Below, in pieces: positions 1 through 6,966 of a stretch of 19,282 nt of DNA. The stretch covers positions 1 through 19,282 of the forward strand of contig SMXJ01000045.1 of assembly GCA_004356305.1 (NCBI GenBank), written 5' to 3'. Each line of letters begins with the position of its first letter. Positions within the stretch are counted from its first letter, which is position 1. A program made the translations under genes and the position numbers. Origin of the DNA: Bacteroidota bacterium. GTDB lineage: Bacteria > Bacteroidota > Bacteroidia > Flavobacteriales > Flavobacteriaceae. The notes under the pieces are model-generated. The model did no database searches. It worked only from the letters and a program-made list of their open reading frames with translations, and was not told the origin of the DNA.

Positions 1-1
1 A

Positions 2-190
2 AAACATTCATCCAACTTTATGCGTTTGTTCAATGAAGGATCTATTATCCTACTCTTCGCTATTGTCTTTTTGGCTGTTCTGAAGAACGCCGTGAACTGG
101 ATCTATGGTACCGTTGGGATTATCCTGTTTTCGGTATTAATAATGCTGGGATATAAATTCTACAAACGAATAAGAGAGAAGAATTTATAG
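2..190 (+). CDS. C-terminal end of a CopD/HemJ-like membrane protein (partial)
   Basis: The first 190 bases hold an open frame that enters from the left edge and stops at TAG 188-190. The visible 62 residues contain two hydrophobic segments (around FNEGSIILLFAIVFLAVLKN and the GTVGIILFSVLIMLGYKF stretch) and end in a basic tail, YKRIREKN. From memory this matches the C-terminus of flavobacterial CopD-family proteins, which are related to HemJ, the protoporphyrinogen IX oxidase of haem synthesis. The N-terminal part with the functional histidine is outside the window, so the enzymatic role is inference. The histidine kinase gene follows after about 96 bases on the same strand. Confidence 0.65.
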   Translation, partial: KHSSNFMRLFNEGSIILLFAIVFLAVLKNAVNWIYGTVGIILFSVLIMLGYKFYKRIREKNL

Positions 191-286
191 CTAATAAGTT
201 TTTCGTTCGGATGGCTGCCGTGATTAATTTTTAATCATTCCGGTTTGGTTTAATTATTGTTATCTTCCCTAGAGAAAAATCAATGC

Positions 287-1741
287 ATGAGGCTTAGTAA
301 ATCGTTACGTTTTCGAATTTTTTTATCGATGCTCCTATTGGTGGTAATCGCTTCCATCCTTATCGCCATTGTTACCATTTACCAGTACCGGGAGGAAGCC
401 AGGGACTATCACCATGATCGTTTGTTGCGAAAAGAACTCGCTATCACTAAATACATCGACTATGTTCTAAAAAACACAACCTACCCCGTAGAGACGGATA
501 AGATCCCCTTGATATTCAAGAATAAGATCTATGAAATAAAAGATGTCAACCAGCTCGATATTTATTTCTATAACCTCGAGGGGAAACTGCTAAAATCGTC
601 AAAAGCTACCTTCTTACTAGACACTTCACAGGCAAAGCTTCCACGCTATATCATAGATGCCCTTGAAAATTCATCGGACAAAAGATATTTGGAAAACTTT
701 GAAGAAGACGGACAAAAATACCAGTCGTCGTATTCGTATATCACAGATGCATCCTTCGAACCTTTGGCGATTCTTCAGATACCCTACATTCAAGATGATA
801 ACTTCATCAACAAGGAGCTCAAAGAATATCTCACCCGAATGGGAATTGCTTATTCCTTTACCTTATTGATCGCTGTTGCTCTGGCTTATTTTCTGGCGAA
901 ATATATCACTCTATCTCTTAATCATATAAGCGAAAAAATGACCGAGACTCGTCTTGATAAGCGTAACAAAAAAATTGAGTTGGACGATAATACTACTCAG
1001 GAGATCTTAAATTTAGTACGTGCCTACAATGGGATGATCGATGAATTGGAAAATAGCGCTGCACAATTAGCTACGAGCGAACGAGAAGCCGCCTGGCGTG
1101 AGATGGCGAAGCAGGTAGCACATGAAATAAAGAATCCGTTGACACCCATGCGCCTGACCGTACAAAGTTTCCAACGAAAATTCGATGCTAAAGACGAAAA
1201 TATTGAAGCCAAACTGGATGAGTTTAGCAGCACTCTAATTCAACAGATCGATACGATGAGTTCTATAGCTTCGGCCTTTTCCACTTATGCCGATATGCCT
1301 GCTCAAAAGGACGAAACACTTAATGTGGTTCGTATTACCAAGTTAACGCTCGATATTTTTAACGAGGATTATATTTATTTTAATTCTGAAGAAGAAGAGA
1401 TCATATCAAAATTTGATCGAACCCAATTGATCCGTGTCGTAACGAATTTGATCAAAAATAGTATTCAGGCTATTGAGCAAAAGCAACCGGAGAACCCCAG
1501 GATCAATGTGCGTGTTTTTTCTGAAAATAGCTTTGCCTGTATCACAGTCGAGGACAATGGTATAGGCATTTCCGAAGAAAATAAAGACAAAGTTTTTGAA
1601 CCGAAGTTCACGACCAAAACCAGTGGCATGGGACTAGGACTCGCTATGATGAAAAAAATTATGGAGACCTATGGAGGAGAAATTACCTTCACATCCCAAG
1701 AGGGTGAGGGTGCCCTATTTAAAGTAGTGATCCCCAATTAG
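287..1741 (+). CDS. Membrane-bound HAMP sensor histidine kinase (NtrY-like core)
   Basis: A 484-residue two-component sensor kinase. Residues about 10-34 form a first membrane helix. A roughly 150-residue extracytoplasmic sensor region follows, then a second helix (about 187-207) and a HAMP-like linker (about 208-262). The H box VAHEIKNPLTPMRL puts the phospho-accepting histidine at H279. The ATP-binding domain shows the N box (TNLIKNSIQAIE, about 386-397), G1 (DNGIG, 423-427) and G2 (GMGLGLA, 447-453). HEIKNPLTP is typical of NtrY-type kinases. I chose ATG 287 because the upstream in-frame TTG at 257 would add only ten unlikely residues. No response regulator gene lies beside it, so the partner and signal are unknown. 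Confidence 0.93.
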   Translation: MRLSKSLRFRIFLSMLLLVVIASILIAIVTIYQYREEARDYHHDRLLRKELAITKYIDYVLKNTTYPVETDKIPLIFKNKIYEIKDVNQLDIYFYNLEGKLLKSSKATFLLDTSQAKLPRYIIDALENSSDKRYLENFEEDGQKYQSSYSYITDASFEPLAILQIPYIQDDNFINKELKEYLTRMGIAYSFTLLIAVALAYFLAKYITLSLNHISEKMTETRLDKRNKKIELDDNTTQEILNLVRAYNGMIDELENSAAQLATSEREAAWREMAKQVAHEIKNPLTPMRLTVQSFQRKFDAKDENIEAKLDEFSSTLIQQIDTMSSIASAFSTYADMPAQKDETLNVVRITKLTLDIFNEDYIYFNSEEEEIISKFDRTQLIRVVTNLIKNSIQAIEQKQPENPRINVRVFSENSFACITVEDNGIGISEENKDKVFEPKFTTKTSGMGLGLAMMKKIMETYGGEITFTSQEGEGALFKVVIPN

Positions 1742-1822
1742 CATTTTGTTTTGAGATGGAGAACTTTGAATTACATTTTCCTTTGATTAACTTGTACGAC
1801 TAATCCCCAAAAATATCTCACC

Positions 1823-2605
1823 ATGAGTTACGAAAACATCCTGAGTCATTTTGACAACGGAATCACTACTATTACGATCAATCGCCCGTCAAAACTAAAC
1901 GCACTTAACAGATCGACCATCAAGGAATTGCATGAGGCTTTTAAAAAGGCTGAGGAAGAACGTGAAACCAAAGTTATTATCGTTACAGGTAGTGGTGAAA
2001 AAGCTTTTGTTGCCGGCGCCGATATTAGTGAGTTTGCCGATTATTCTGTATCTCAGGGAGAACAATTAGCCGCGCACGGACAGGCGTTGTTATTTGATTT
2101 TGTTGCGCATTTATATACTCCTGTAATTGCTGCCATCAATGGTTTTGCTTTGGGTGGTGGACTCGAATTGGCCATGGCGGCACATTTTCGGGTAGCAAGT
2201 GATAATGCCAAGATGGGATTGCCCGAAGTATCACTAGGAGTTATCCCTGGATATGGAGGCACCCAGCGTTTACCTCAATTAGTGGGTAAAGGTAGGGCTA
2301 TGGAATTGGTGATGACCGCTGGAATGATCGATGCGAATAAAGCCTTGGAATTCGGTTTGGTGAACCATGTAACCACGCAAGAGGAATTACTCCCGCTTGC
2401 TCATAAAATTGCAGGCAAAATAATGCGTAACTCTTCCGTGGCTATAGCTGCTGCTATTAATGCTATTAACGCAGGCTATGAAGAAGGTGAAAATGGATTT
2501 GACACCGAGATCATTGAGTTTGGCAAATGTTTTGGAACAGCCGATTTTCAGGAAGGGATCAATGCATTCTTAGCAAAACGTAAACCTGAGTTCCCGGGAT
2601 TATAA
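1823..2605 (+). CDS. Enoyl-CoA hydratase (crotonase family)
   Basis: A 260-residue crotonase-fold protein of the usual family length. It should hydrate trans-2-enoyl-CoA to 3-hydroxyacyl-CoA, as in fatty-acid beta-oxidation. The oxyanion-hole segments are visible as AFVAGADISEF (61-71) and ALGGGLELAMA (109-119). Both catalytic glutamates of true hydratases are present: E115 in GGGLELAM and E135 in LPEVSLG, followed by the conserved IPGYGGTQRL. Keeping both glutamates favours hydratase over isomerase. No thiolase or dehydrogenase gene is adjacent, so the exact pathway is not fixed. A hairpin with a T-run begins 49 bases after the stop and probably ends the transcript. Confidence 0.93.
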   Translation: MSYENILSHFDNGITTITINRPSKLNALNRSTIKELHEAFKKAEEERETKVIIVTGSGEKAFVAGADISEFADYSVSQGEQLAAHGQALLFDFVAHLYTPVIAAINGFALGGGLELAMAAHFRVASDNAKMGLPEVSLGVIPGYGGTQRLPQLVGKGRAMELVMTAGMIDANKALEFGLVNHVTTQEELLPLAHKIAGKIMRNSSVAIAAAINAINAGYEEGENGFDTEIIEFGKCFGTADFQEGINAFLAKRKPEFPGL

Positions 2606-2625
2606 TATTTTGGATTAATTCCTAT

Positions 2626-2633
2626 TATATTTG
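2626..2633 (+). promoter_or_regulatory. Probable -7 box (TATATTTG) for the radical SAM gene
   Basis: TATATTTG matches the Bacteroidota -7 consensus TAnnTTTG and lies 55 bases upstream of the ATG at 2689. No clear TTG -33 element is at the expected spacing, so this rests on the -7 match and position. If used, transcription would begin near 2637-2640 and the hairpin at 2655-2683 would lie in the 5' leader. Confidence 0.45.
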
Positions 2634-2654
2634 GAAATATTCCAAGTATGAATT

Positions 2655-2688
2655 AACTTTGAAGTACTCTCACCTTCAAAGTTTTTTT
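2655..2688 (+). terminator. Rho-independent-type hairpin between echA-like and radical SAM genes
   Basis: AACTTTGAAG (2655-2664) and CTTCAAAGTT (2674-2683) form a perfect 10-bp stem with a 9-base loop, followed by five more T. It can terminate the enoyl-CoA hydratase transcript. It ends directly against the ATG at 2689 of the next gene and lies downstream of that gene's likely -7 box, so it could also act as an attenuator or start-site structure. Confidence 0.75.
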
Positions 2689-3756
2689 ATGTCCCAATTT
2701 ATAAAAGGCCGTGGCGCACAAAAGAAAGTTCACAGTCGTTTTTTGAAGCATGAGCATCAAGTATTAGACGAATACCTCAACTTTTGTGAGATTGAAGGGG
2801 AACTCGCAGATAAAAACAAGACCAAATACATAGATGTACATCCCAAGACCTTCGTCAATAAAGTGGATAGCCCGGATGTGGGCATAGAATATTCCGCCAA
2901 TCCGTATCAAGGCTGTGAACATGGCTGCGTCTACTGTTATGCCCGTAACAGCCACGAATACTGGGGGTATGGAGCCGGTGTTGATTTTGAACGTTTCATA
3001 TTGGTCAAGAAAAATGCACCGGAATTGCTGCAAAAGAAACTAAGGAGCAGGAATTGGAAAGGAGATACCATCATTTTCTCGGGAAATACAGATTGTTATC
3101 AACCCATTGAGCGAAAATTAGAGATTACCAGGGCTTGTTTAAAAATGATGTATAAGTGGAAAAATCCAACAGGAATTATCACTAAGAATTCCTTGATACT
3201 TCGGGATTTGGATATTCTGAAAGACCTGGCACATCTCGATCTTGTTAGAGTTTCTATTTCTATCAACACCCTTTCCGAGGAAACACGTCGTTTACTCGAA
3301 CCGCGAACTTCAAGTATTAAGAATAGATTGAAGGCCGTCGAAATACTTTCCGCAAACGGTATTCCTGTCAATGTGATGTTGGCTCCTATTATCCCATCTT
3401 TGAATTGTCATGAAATTATTCCGTTGATAAAAAAAGTAGCCAACTTGGGTGCCTTAAGCGTTGCATACATTATAGTTAGGCTCAATGGACAAGTGGCTAC
3501 CATTTTTGAAGATTGGGCCCATAAATCCATCCCAGGGAAAGCCGATAGGATCCTCAATCAAATTAAACAATGCCACGATGGGAAGCTCAACGATAGTACA
3601 TGGGGTAGGCGGATGAAAGGAAGTGGTGTTATCGCCCGGCAAATCAGTGATACTATTGCGCTCGCCCGTGCAAAATATCTAAAAGGTAAAAGAATGCCCA
3701 AATTGGATAATTCTCATTATTTGAAGTGTAAGGATCCTCAACTAAAGTTATTCTAA
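2689..3756 (+). CDS. PA0069-family radical SAM protein (SplB-related)
   Basis: A 355-residue protein with the radical SAM cluster motif CEHGCVYC: C76, C80 and C83 (CX3CX2C) ligate a 4Fe-4S cluster that cleaves S-adenosylmethionine. The surrounding sequence (YSANPYQGCEHGCVYCYAR, then EYWGYGAG), the GNTDCYQPIE segment and the EPRTSSIKNRLKAVE segment match the PA0069/Rv2578c group, which is related to spore photoproduct lyase and has no established substrate. I chose ATG 2689 (MSQFIKGRGAQ) because conserved family sequence begins there; the upstream in-frame TTG at 2659 lies inside a terminator hairpin. Its stop codon overlaps by 4 bases the end of a convergent pseudogene. Family assignment is firm; function is not known. 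Confidence 0.9.
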   Translation: MSQFIKGRGAQKKVHSRFLKHEHQVLDEYLNFCEIEGELADKNKTKYIDVHPKTFVNKVDSPDVGIEYSANPYQGCEHGCVYCYARNSHEYWGYGAGVDFERFILVKKNAPELLQKKLRSRNWKGDTIIFSGNTDCYQPIERKLEITRACLKMMYKWKNPTGIITKNSLILRDLDILKDLAHLDLVRVSISINTLSEETRRLLEPRTSSIKNRLKAVEILSANGIPVNVMLAPIIPSLNCHEIIPLIKKVANLGALSVAYIIVRLNGQVATIFEDWAHKSIPGKADRILNQIKQCHDGKLNDSTWGRRMKGSGVIARQISDTIALARAKYLKGKRMPKLDNSHYLKCKDPQLKLF

Positions 3757-4305
3757 ACGATTTCCGCTTTGATCTGCCATTCGATTTTGTCTATTAGCTC
3801 TTCTGAATTATATTCGGATACTTTAACCGCCGGGTGTGCCAAAAATTTCAATCGAACAAATAACGGTATAGGAAACATCCCATAACGTTGCAATTTCCAG
3901 GAATTATTAATACTCACAGGAAGTACGTACGCTTGGGGTGCATTATCAAATAAAGTATGGAATCCTTTGTCCCAGTTCTTTTTTAGAGATAAACTTGGGA
4001 TGTAACCTACGAAGAAACCAAATCAGAGGTGGGATATCCCACAAACTTTGGTGATTCGATACAATAATGATCGGTACATTTTCAGGAATCTCACCTTCAA
4101 TTTTAAATCGAAATGTCGTCCCCACAATGTGCAAACAAAGCAAAAACAGCCCATTGAACAGCCCTACACTAATTTTATGCGCCCGGTAACCAAAAATACG
4201 TAAACAAATACGTTGAATAGGCTCAAATACCAACAGTATAAGCACAAAAAGGATAAATAAGATCGCGGAAAGCGGATAACTTAAGATATGCAAGAGTTGC
4301 TTCAT
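3753..4305 (-). pseudogene. Lysophospholipid acyltransferase (PlsC-like), broken by internal deletion
   Basis: From ATG at 4305 the frame encodes an N-terminal membrane helix and the acyltransferase motif NHQSLWD (NHX4D, the catalytic His/Asp box), then KKELGQRIP, and stops after 119 residues at 3946. Downstream on the same strand, in another frame, the sequence resumes as a recognisable family C-terminus (FDNAPQAYVLPVSINNSW onward, ending KAEIV) with its stop at 3753-3755. The family is usually about 240 residues; this locus has room for about 184. The missing part is the roughly 55-60 residues carrying the second motif, FPEGTRS. The length implies an out-of-frame deletion near 3960-3970. 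The product, 1-acyl-glycerol-3-phosphate acylation for phospholipid synthesis, is probably lost here. A sequence error could mimic a frameshift but hardly a missing block of this size. Confidence 0.85.
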
Positions 4306-4309
4306 AATT

Positions 4310-4317
4310 CAAATATA
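4310..4317 (-). promoter_or_regulatory. -7 box (TATATTTG) of the acyltransferase pseudogene
   Basis: On the minus strand TATATTTG, then AATT, then the ATG at 4305. Only four bases separate the box from the start codon, so transcription should begin at or next to the A of ATG, giving a leaderless mRNA. The box sits between the upstream terminator and the gene, which suggests independent transcription. Confidence 0.55.
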
Positions 4318-4348
4318 AAAAACCGTCTGCTTGAGGCAGACGGTTTTT
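4318..4348 (-). terminator. Strong terminator after the bacilliredoxin gene
   Basis: Arms at 4318-4330 and 4336-4348 form a perfect 13-bp stem (core CCGTCTGC / GCAGACGG) around a 5-base loop, flanked by A and T runs on both strands. It can work in both directions. It lies 24 bases after the bacilliredoxin stop and isolates that gene from the pseudogene downstream. Confidence 0.88.
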
Positions 4349-4372
4349 AGTATTCATTCTTATTACTTTCCA

Positions 4373-4783
4373 CTAACAGAATTCATCGTAAGCACTTTTT
4401 AAATTTTCCGCGATCATTTCGGCAGCACGTCCTTCGATGTGGTGGCGTTCCAACATGTGGACTAATTCTCCATTTTTAAATAAAGCCATAGAGGGTGAGC
4501 TTGGAGGGAAAGGAACCATTTGACTACGTGCTGCATCCACTGCTTCACGATCTACGCCTGCGAAAACAGTCACTAAATGATCAGGGGTTTTTGCGTTCTG
4601 CAAAGACTTTTGGGCTCCCGGACGGGCATTTGCTGCCGCACATCCACAAACCGAATTAACCACCATTAAGGTAGTTCCCTCTTTAGCAAGGGCTTCGGTG
4701 ACGTCTTGTTCTGTATGTAATTCGATAAAACCTATTTTAGTAAGGTCTTCACGCATCGGTTTCACTAATTCTTCTGTGTACAT
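4373..4783 (-). CDS. Bacilliredoxin, BrxA/BrxB family (YphP/YqiW-like)
   Basis: A 136-residue thioredoxin-fold protein with the family's CGC active site, SVCGCAAANARPG (C46, C48), plus a terminal C136. The conserved PFPPSSPSMALF segment and the C-terminal HHIEGRAAEMIAENL also match. In Firmicutes these proteins remove bacillithiol from oxidised protein thiols under redox stress; whether this organism makes bacillithiol cannot be seen here. I chose ATG 4783 (MYTEELVKP), where family similarity begins, over an upstream in-frame start at 4810 that would put the coding region almost on top of the promoter. It is monocistronic, between its own -7 box and a strong terminator. Confidence 0.9.
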   Translation of the reverse strand: MYTEELVKPMREDLTKIGFIELHTEQDVTEALAKEGTTLMVVNSVCGCAAANARPGAQKSLQNAKTPDHLVTVFAGVDREAVDAARSQMVPFPPSSPSMALFKNGELVHMLERHHIEGRAAEMIAENLKSAYDEFC

Positions 4784-4818
4784 ATTCTTTCTTTTTATAG
4801 TGTGTAACAATTTAAGTG

Positions 4819-4826
4819 CAAAGATA
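4819..4826 (-). promoter_or_regulatory. -7 box (TATCTTTG) for the bacilliredoxin gene
   Basis: The minus strand reads TATCTTTG, matching TAnnTTTG, with 35 bases between it and the ATG at 4783. No convincing -33 TTG is at the ideal spacing. An inverted repeat AACTAA-T-TTAGTT (4826-4838) touches its upstream edge. Confidence 0.5.
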
Positions 4827-4928
4827 ACTAATTTAGTTGGTTGTTGTTGGCGGGCGATGAGTAGAAAATAAATAGTAAACTTATCTTTTAACTGTAAACA
4901 GATCTGCCCACCACCTGCTAAAATACAT

Positions 4929-4936
4929 TATCTTTG
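4929..4936 (+). promoter_or_regulatory. -7 box (TATCTTTG) for the J-domain gene
   Basis: TATCTTTG matches TAnnTTTG and lies 32 bases before the ATG at 4969. It is the same octamer as the divergent bacilliredoxin box about 100 bases away. Confidence 0.5.
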
Positions 4937-4968
4937 GTCTCATTTTTGACTCAATAATTACAGGTTGT

Positions 4969-5706
4969 ATGATTCGTTGGTTAGCTGCACTCTTAGGATT
5001 TTCATTCTTCAGGTTCCCAGGAGCCATTATTGGTTTTTTATTCGGGAGTGTTCTTGATAATTTGATCTCAGGTAAGTCAAAAACGAGTCGCAGGACTATT
5101 TTCCATCAACCTCGTGATAGGGTTACGCCCGCCGATTTTGAACTTAAATTGCTTTCTTTGGCCTCTTTGGTTATCAAAGCAGATGGTACGGTAAGTCAAA
5201 ACGAGTTGGATTTTGTACGCCAATATTTTGTTCAAGCCTACGGAAAAGAACGTGCCAATGCGACCTTTCGTGTATTTAATGATATCATAAAAAATCGCGA
5301 GATCTCTGCTCATAAGATCGCCTCCATGCTTCGTCAAAGAATGCGGTACGAATCACGCTTGCAGGTAATTCACTTTTTATTCAGTATTGCCAATGCAGAT
5401 GGCCATGTTTCGTCACCTGAAGTGAAAGAGATCGATCGAATTGCCTCTTATCTGGGATTGCAATCCAAAGATTTCGAAAGTATTAAGGCCATGTTCTTCA
5501 AAAGTCCGGATAGAGCCTACAAAATATTGGAAATTGAACGGACTGCGACCGTTTCTGAAATTAAAAAGGCCTACCGAGAAATGGTAAAAAAATTCCATCC
5601 TGATAAACTACAACATATGGACGAAGTCTATAGAAATGGCGCGGAGGATAAATTCAGAAAAGTACAAGAGGCTTACGAACAACTACAAAAAGAAAAAGGC
5701 TTTTAG
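4969..5706 (+). CDS. Membrane-anchored TerB/J-domain co-chaperone (DjlA-like)
   Basis: A 245-residue protein laid out like DjlA. Residues 1-32 are a glycine-rich hydrophobic segment (LAALLGF through IIGFLFG) that probably anchors it in the inner membrane. Residues about 55-170 form an all-helical TerB-like domain with two acidic repeats, VIKADGTVSQNELDFV and SIANADGHVSSPEVKEI. Residues about 182-245 form a J domain with the HPD motif at 210-212 (KKFHPDKL), which stimulates DnaK ATPase. The role is inferred as recruiting DnaK to the membrane. Its own promoter lies 32 bases upstream. The order TM-TerB-J and the length are normal for the family. Confidence 0.9.
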   Translation: MIRWLAALLGFSFFRFPGAIIGFLFGSVLDNLISGKSKTSRRTIFHQPRDRVTPADFELKLLSLASLVIKADGTVSQNELDFVRQYFVQAYGKERANATFRVFNDIIKNREISAHKIASMLRQRMRYESRLQVIHFLFSIANADGHVSSPEVKEIDRIASYLGLQSKDFESIKAMFFKSPDRAYKILEIERTATVSEIKKAYREMVKKFHPDKLQHMDEVYRNGAEDKFRKVQEAYEQLQKEKGF

Positions 5707-5740
5707 GTATGTTAAATTCATTTCTTTCTCCTAAATCCCT

Positions 5741-6194
5741 ATGAAATATATTTTGATTCTTCCCCTATGGTTGATGTTTCCCTATGCTTCGGTAATCGCT
5801 CAGGAAAATGCAAACCTTAAAAATGGATATGCCGCCCAGGGTTATGATGTGGTTGCCTATTTTCAGTATAAAGCAACCAAAGGAAACGTCCAATACCAAT
5901 TCACCTTTGAAGGAATTAAGTAAAAGTTTCACGATGATGAAAACCTGATTAAATTTCGGCGAAACCCGGAAAAATATGTACCACAATACGGTGGATTTTG
6001 TGCCTACGCTCTCGCTAAAAACGGCAAGAAAGTAGGAGTTAATCCCAAAACATTTACGATCAGTGACGGGAAATTGCACCTTTTTTTAGAACAGCTGGGG
6101 AACAAATACCCTAACCAAGTGGAATGATAAAAGTCATGAAATGCTTCGTACACAAGCCGATTCCAAATGGAAGACCCTTCTTAAATCTCAATAA
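5741..6194 (+). pseudogene. Exported YHS-domain protein, broken by stop codon and frameshift
   Basis: ATG 5741 opens a signal peptide (ILPLWLMFPYASVIAQ) and a YHS-type domain start (GYDVVAYFQYKATKG), but TAA at 5921-5923 ends it after 60 residues. The same frame continues after that stop as clear family sequence (KFHDDENLIKFRRNPEKY, then QYGGFCAYALAKNGKKVG), so TAA replaces a residue that is usually tyrosine (GIKYKF). A second lesion lies at the seven-T run near 6078-6086: after it the family-like C-terminus (NSWGTNTLTKWND to LLKSQ) continues in another frame to TAA 6192-6194. YHS domains are small, proposed metal-binding modules. Two independent lesions make a true pseudogene more likely than one sequencing error. 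Confidence 0.85.
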
Positions 6195-6248
6195 ACACGT
6201 CATTCTCTACACCTTTAAATCCTGAGTATACTCTATCCTTTTCTACAT

Positions 6249-6266
6249 TTTTAGTTTAAACTAAAA
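6249..6266. promoter_or_regulatory. Perfect 18-bp palindrome, probable operator of the metal operon
   Basis: TTTTAGTTTAAACTAAAA is its own reverse complement. It sits 42 bases before the DtxR-type regulator gene and just upstream of that gene's core promoter. The half-site TTTAG and overall form resemble operators of the DtxR/MntR family, so autoregulation by the first gene of the operon is a reasonable inference. Confidence 0.6.
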
Positions 6267-6296
6267 TTAATTAGCCTATAAATCAAAAAATATATT

Positions 6297-6304
6297 TACT
6301 TTTG
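6297..6304 (+). promoter_or_regulatory. -7 box (TACTTTTG) of the metal operon, leaderless start
   Basis: TACTTTTG matches TAnnTTTG and is followed by CCTT and the ATG at 6309. The four-base gap predicts a transcript that starts at or beside the start codon. The first Met is supported because the DtxR-family N-terminus begins right there. Confidence 0.6.
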
Positions 6305-6308
6305 CCTT

Positions 6309-6965
6309 ATGTATTCATTAGCAGAGGAAAATTATTTAAAGACCATTTACCATTTGGAACAAGAATCCAAGACAGGGGTAAGCACGAACGCAATTGCCGA
6401 ACGCATGGAAACTAAACCTTCTTCGGTAACCGACATGGTACAGAAATTAGCCGATAAAAAAATGATTTCATATAAGAAATACAAAGGTTCCACTCTAACG
6501 GTCCATGGGAAAAAAATGGCAGCCAATGTAATTCGAAAACATCGCTTATGGGAAGTATTTTTGGTAGATAAACTCAAATTTCACTGGGACGAGGTGCACG
6601 AAATCGCGGAACAGCTTGAGCACATCCAATCTGAAGAGCTTATAGTCCGCCTCGATAAATATTTAGGCAACCCGGATTTTGATCCTCATGGTGATCCTAT
6701 CCCTGACAAAGACGGAAAAGTGAAGTCCACCGAGAAAAAACTCCTATCCGAATTGAATAAAAAGCAACGTGGGGTATGTATTGGTGTTAAAGAAACCGGG
6801 AGTGAATTCCTTCAGTATTTAGACAAACGAAATATTACCATCGGTACAAAAATCAATGTATTAGGGAAAGAATTTTTTGATGGCTCTATGATCATACAAG
6901 TCGGAAAAGATCAATTCTTTATTTCTAAGAAGATCGCGGAAAATCTATATGTACAAACCAATTAA
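6309..6965 (+). CDS. DtxR/MntR-family metal-dependent transcriptional regulator
   Basis: A 218-residue regulator with the three-domain DtxR layout: winged helix-turn-helix (about 1-70, recognition helix KPSSVTDMVQKL), metal-binding and dimerisation domain (about 71-140), and an SH3/FeoA-like C-terminal domain (about 150-215). Candidate metal ligands are H78, E82, H97, E101, E104 and H105. E101 stands where DtxR has Cys102 and where MntR has a glutamate, but N8 replaces the Met/Asp of the two prototypes, so Fe versus Mn sensing cannot be decided. It heads the operon behind a palindromic operator and a leaderless promoter; the next gene starts one base after its stop. It probably represses the operon when metal is plentiful. 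Confidence 0.92.
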   Translation: MYSLAEENYLKTIYHLEQESKTGVSTNAIAERMETKPSSVTDMVQKLADKKMISYKKYKGSTLTVHGKKMAANVIRKHRLWEVFLVDKLKFHWDEVHEIAEQLEHIQSEELIVRLDKYLGNPDFDPHGDPIPDKDGKVKSTEKKLLSELNKKQRGVCIGVKETGSEFLQYLDKRNITIGTKINVLGKEFFDGSMIIQVGKDQFFISKKIAENLYVQTN

Positions 6966-6966
6966 A

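Noticed and set aside
222..236. Inverted repeat GATTAA-TTT-TTAATC before the kinase gene
   Set aside because: Entirely A/T-rich and short; easily expected by chance at this composition, with no clear promoter beside it.
257..286. TTG start for the histidine kinase
   Set aside because: It adds ten residues with no family support; ATG 287 gives the normal N-terminus.
3946..4305. A complete 119-residue gene
   Set aside because: It is the front half of an acyltransferase; the family C-terminus continues downstream in another frame to 3753.
4826..4838. Inverted repeat AACTAA-T-TTAGTT as a metal-regulator site
   Set aside because: The half-sites face the opposite way from the TTTAG/CTAAA palindromes, and it precedes a redox gene, so I did not link it to them.
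5741..5923. A 60-residue secreted peptide gene
   Set aside because: Family sequence continues in the same frame beyond the TAA, so it is the start of a broken YHS gene.
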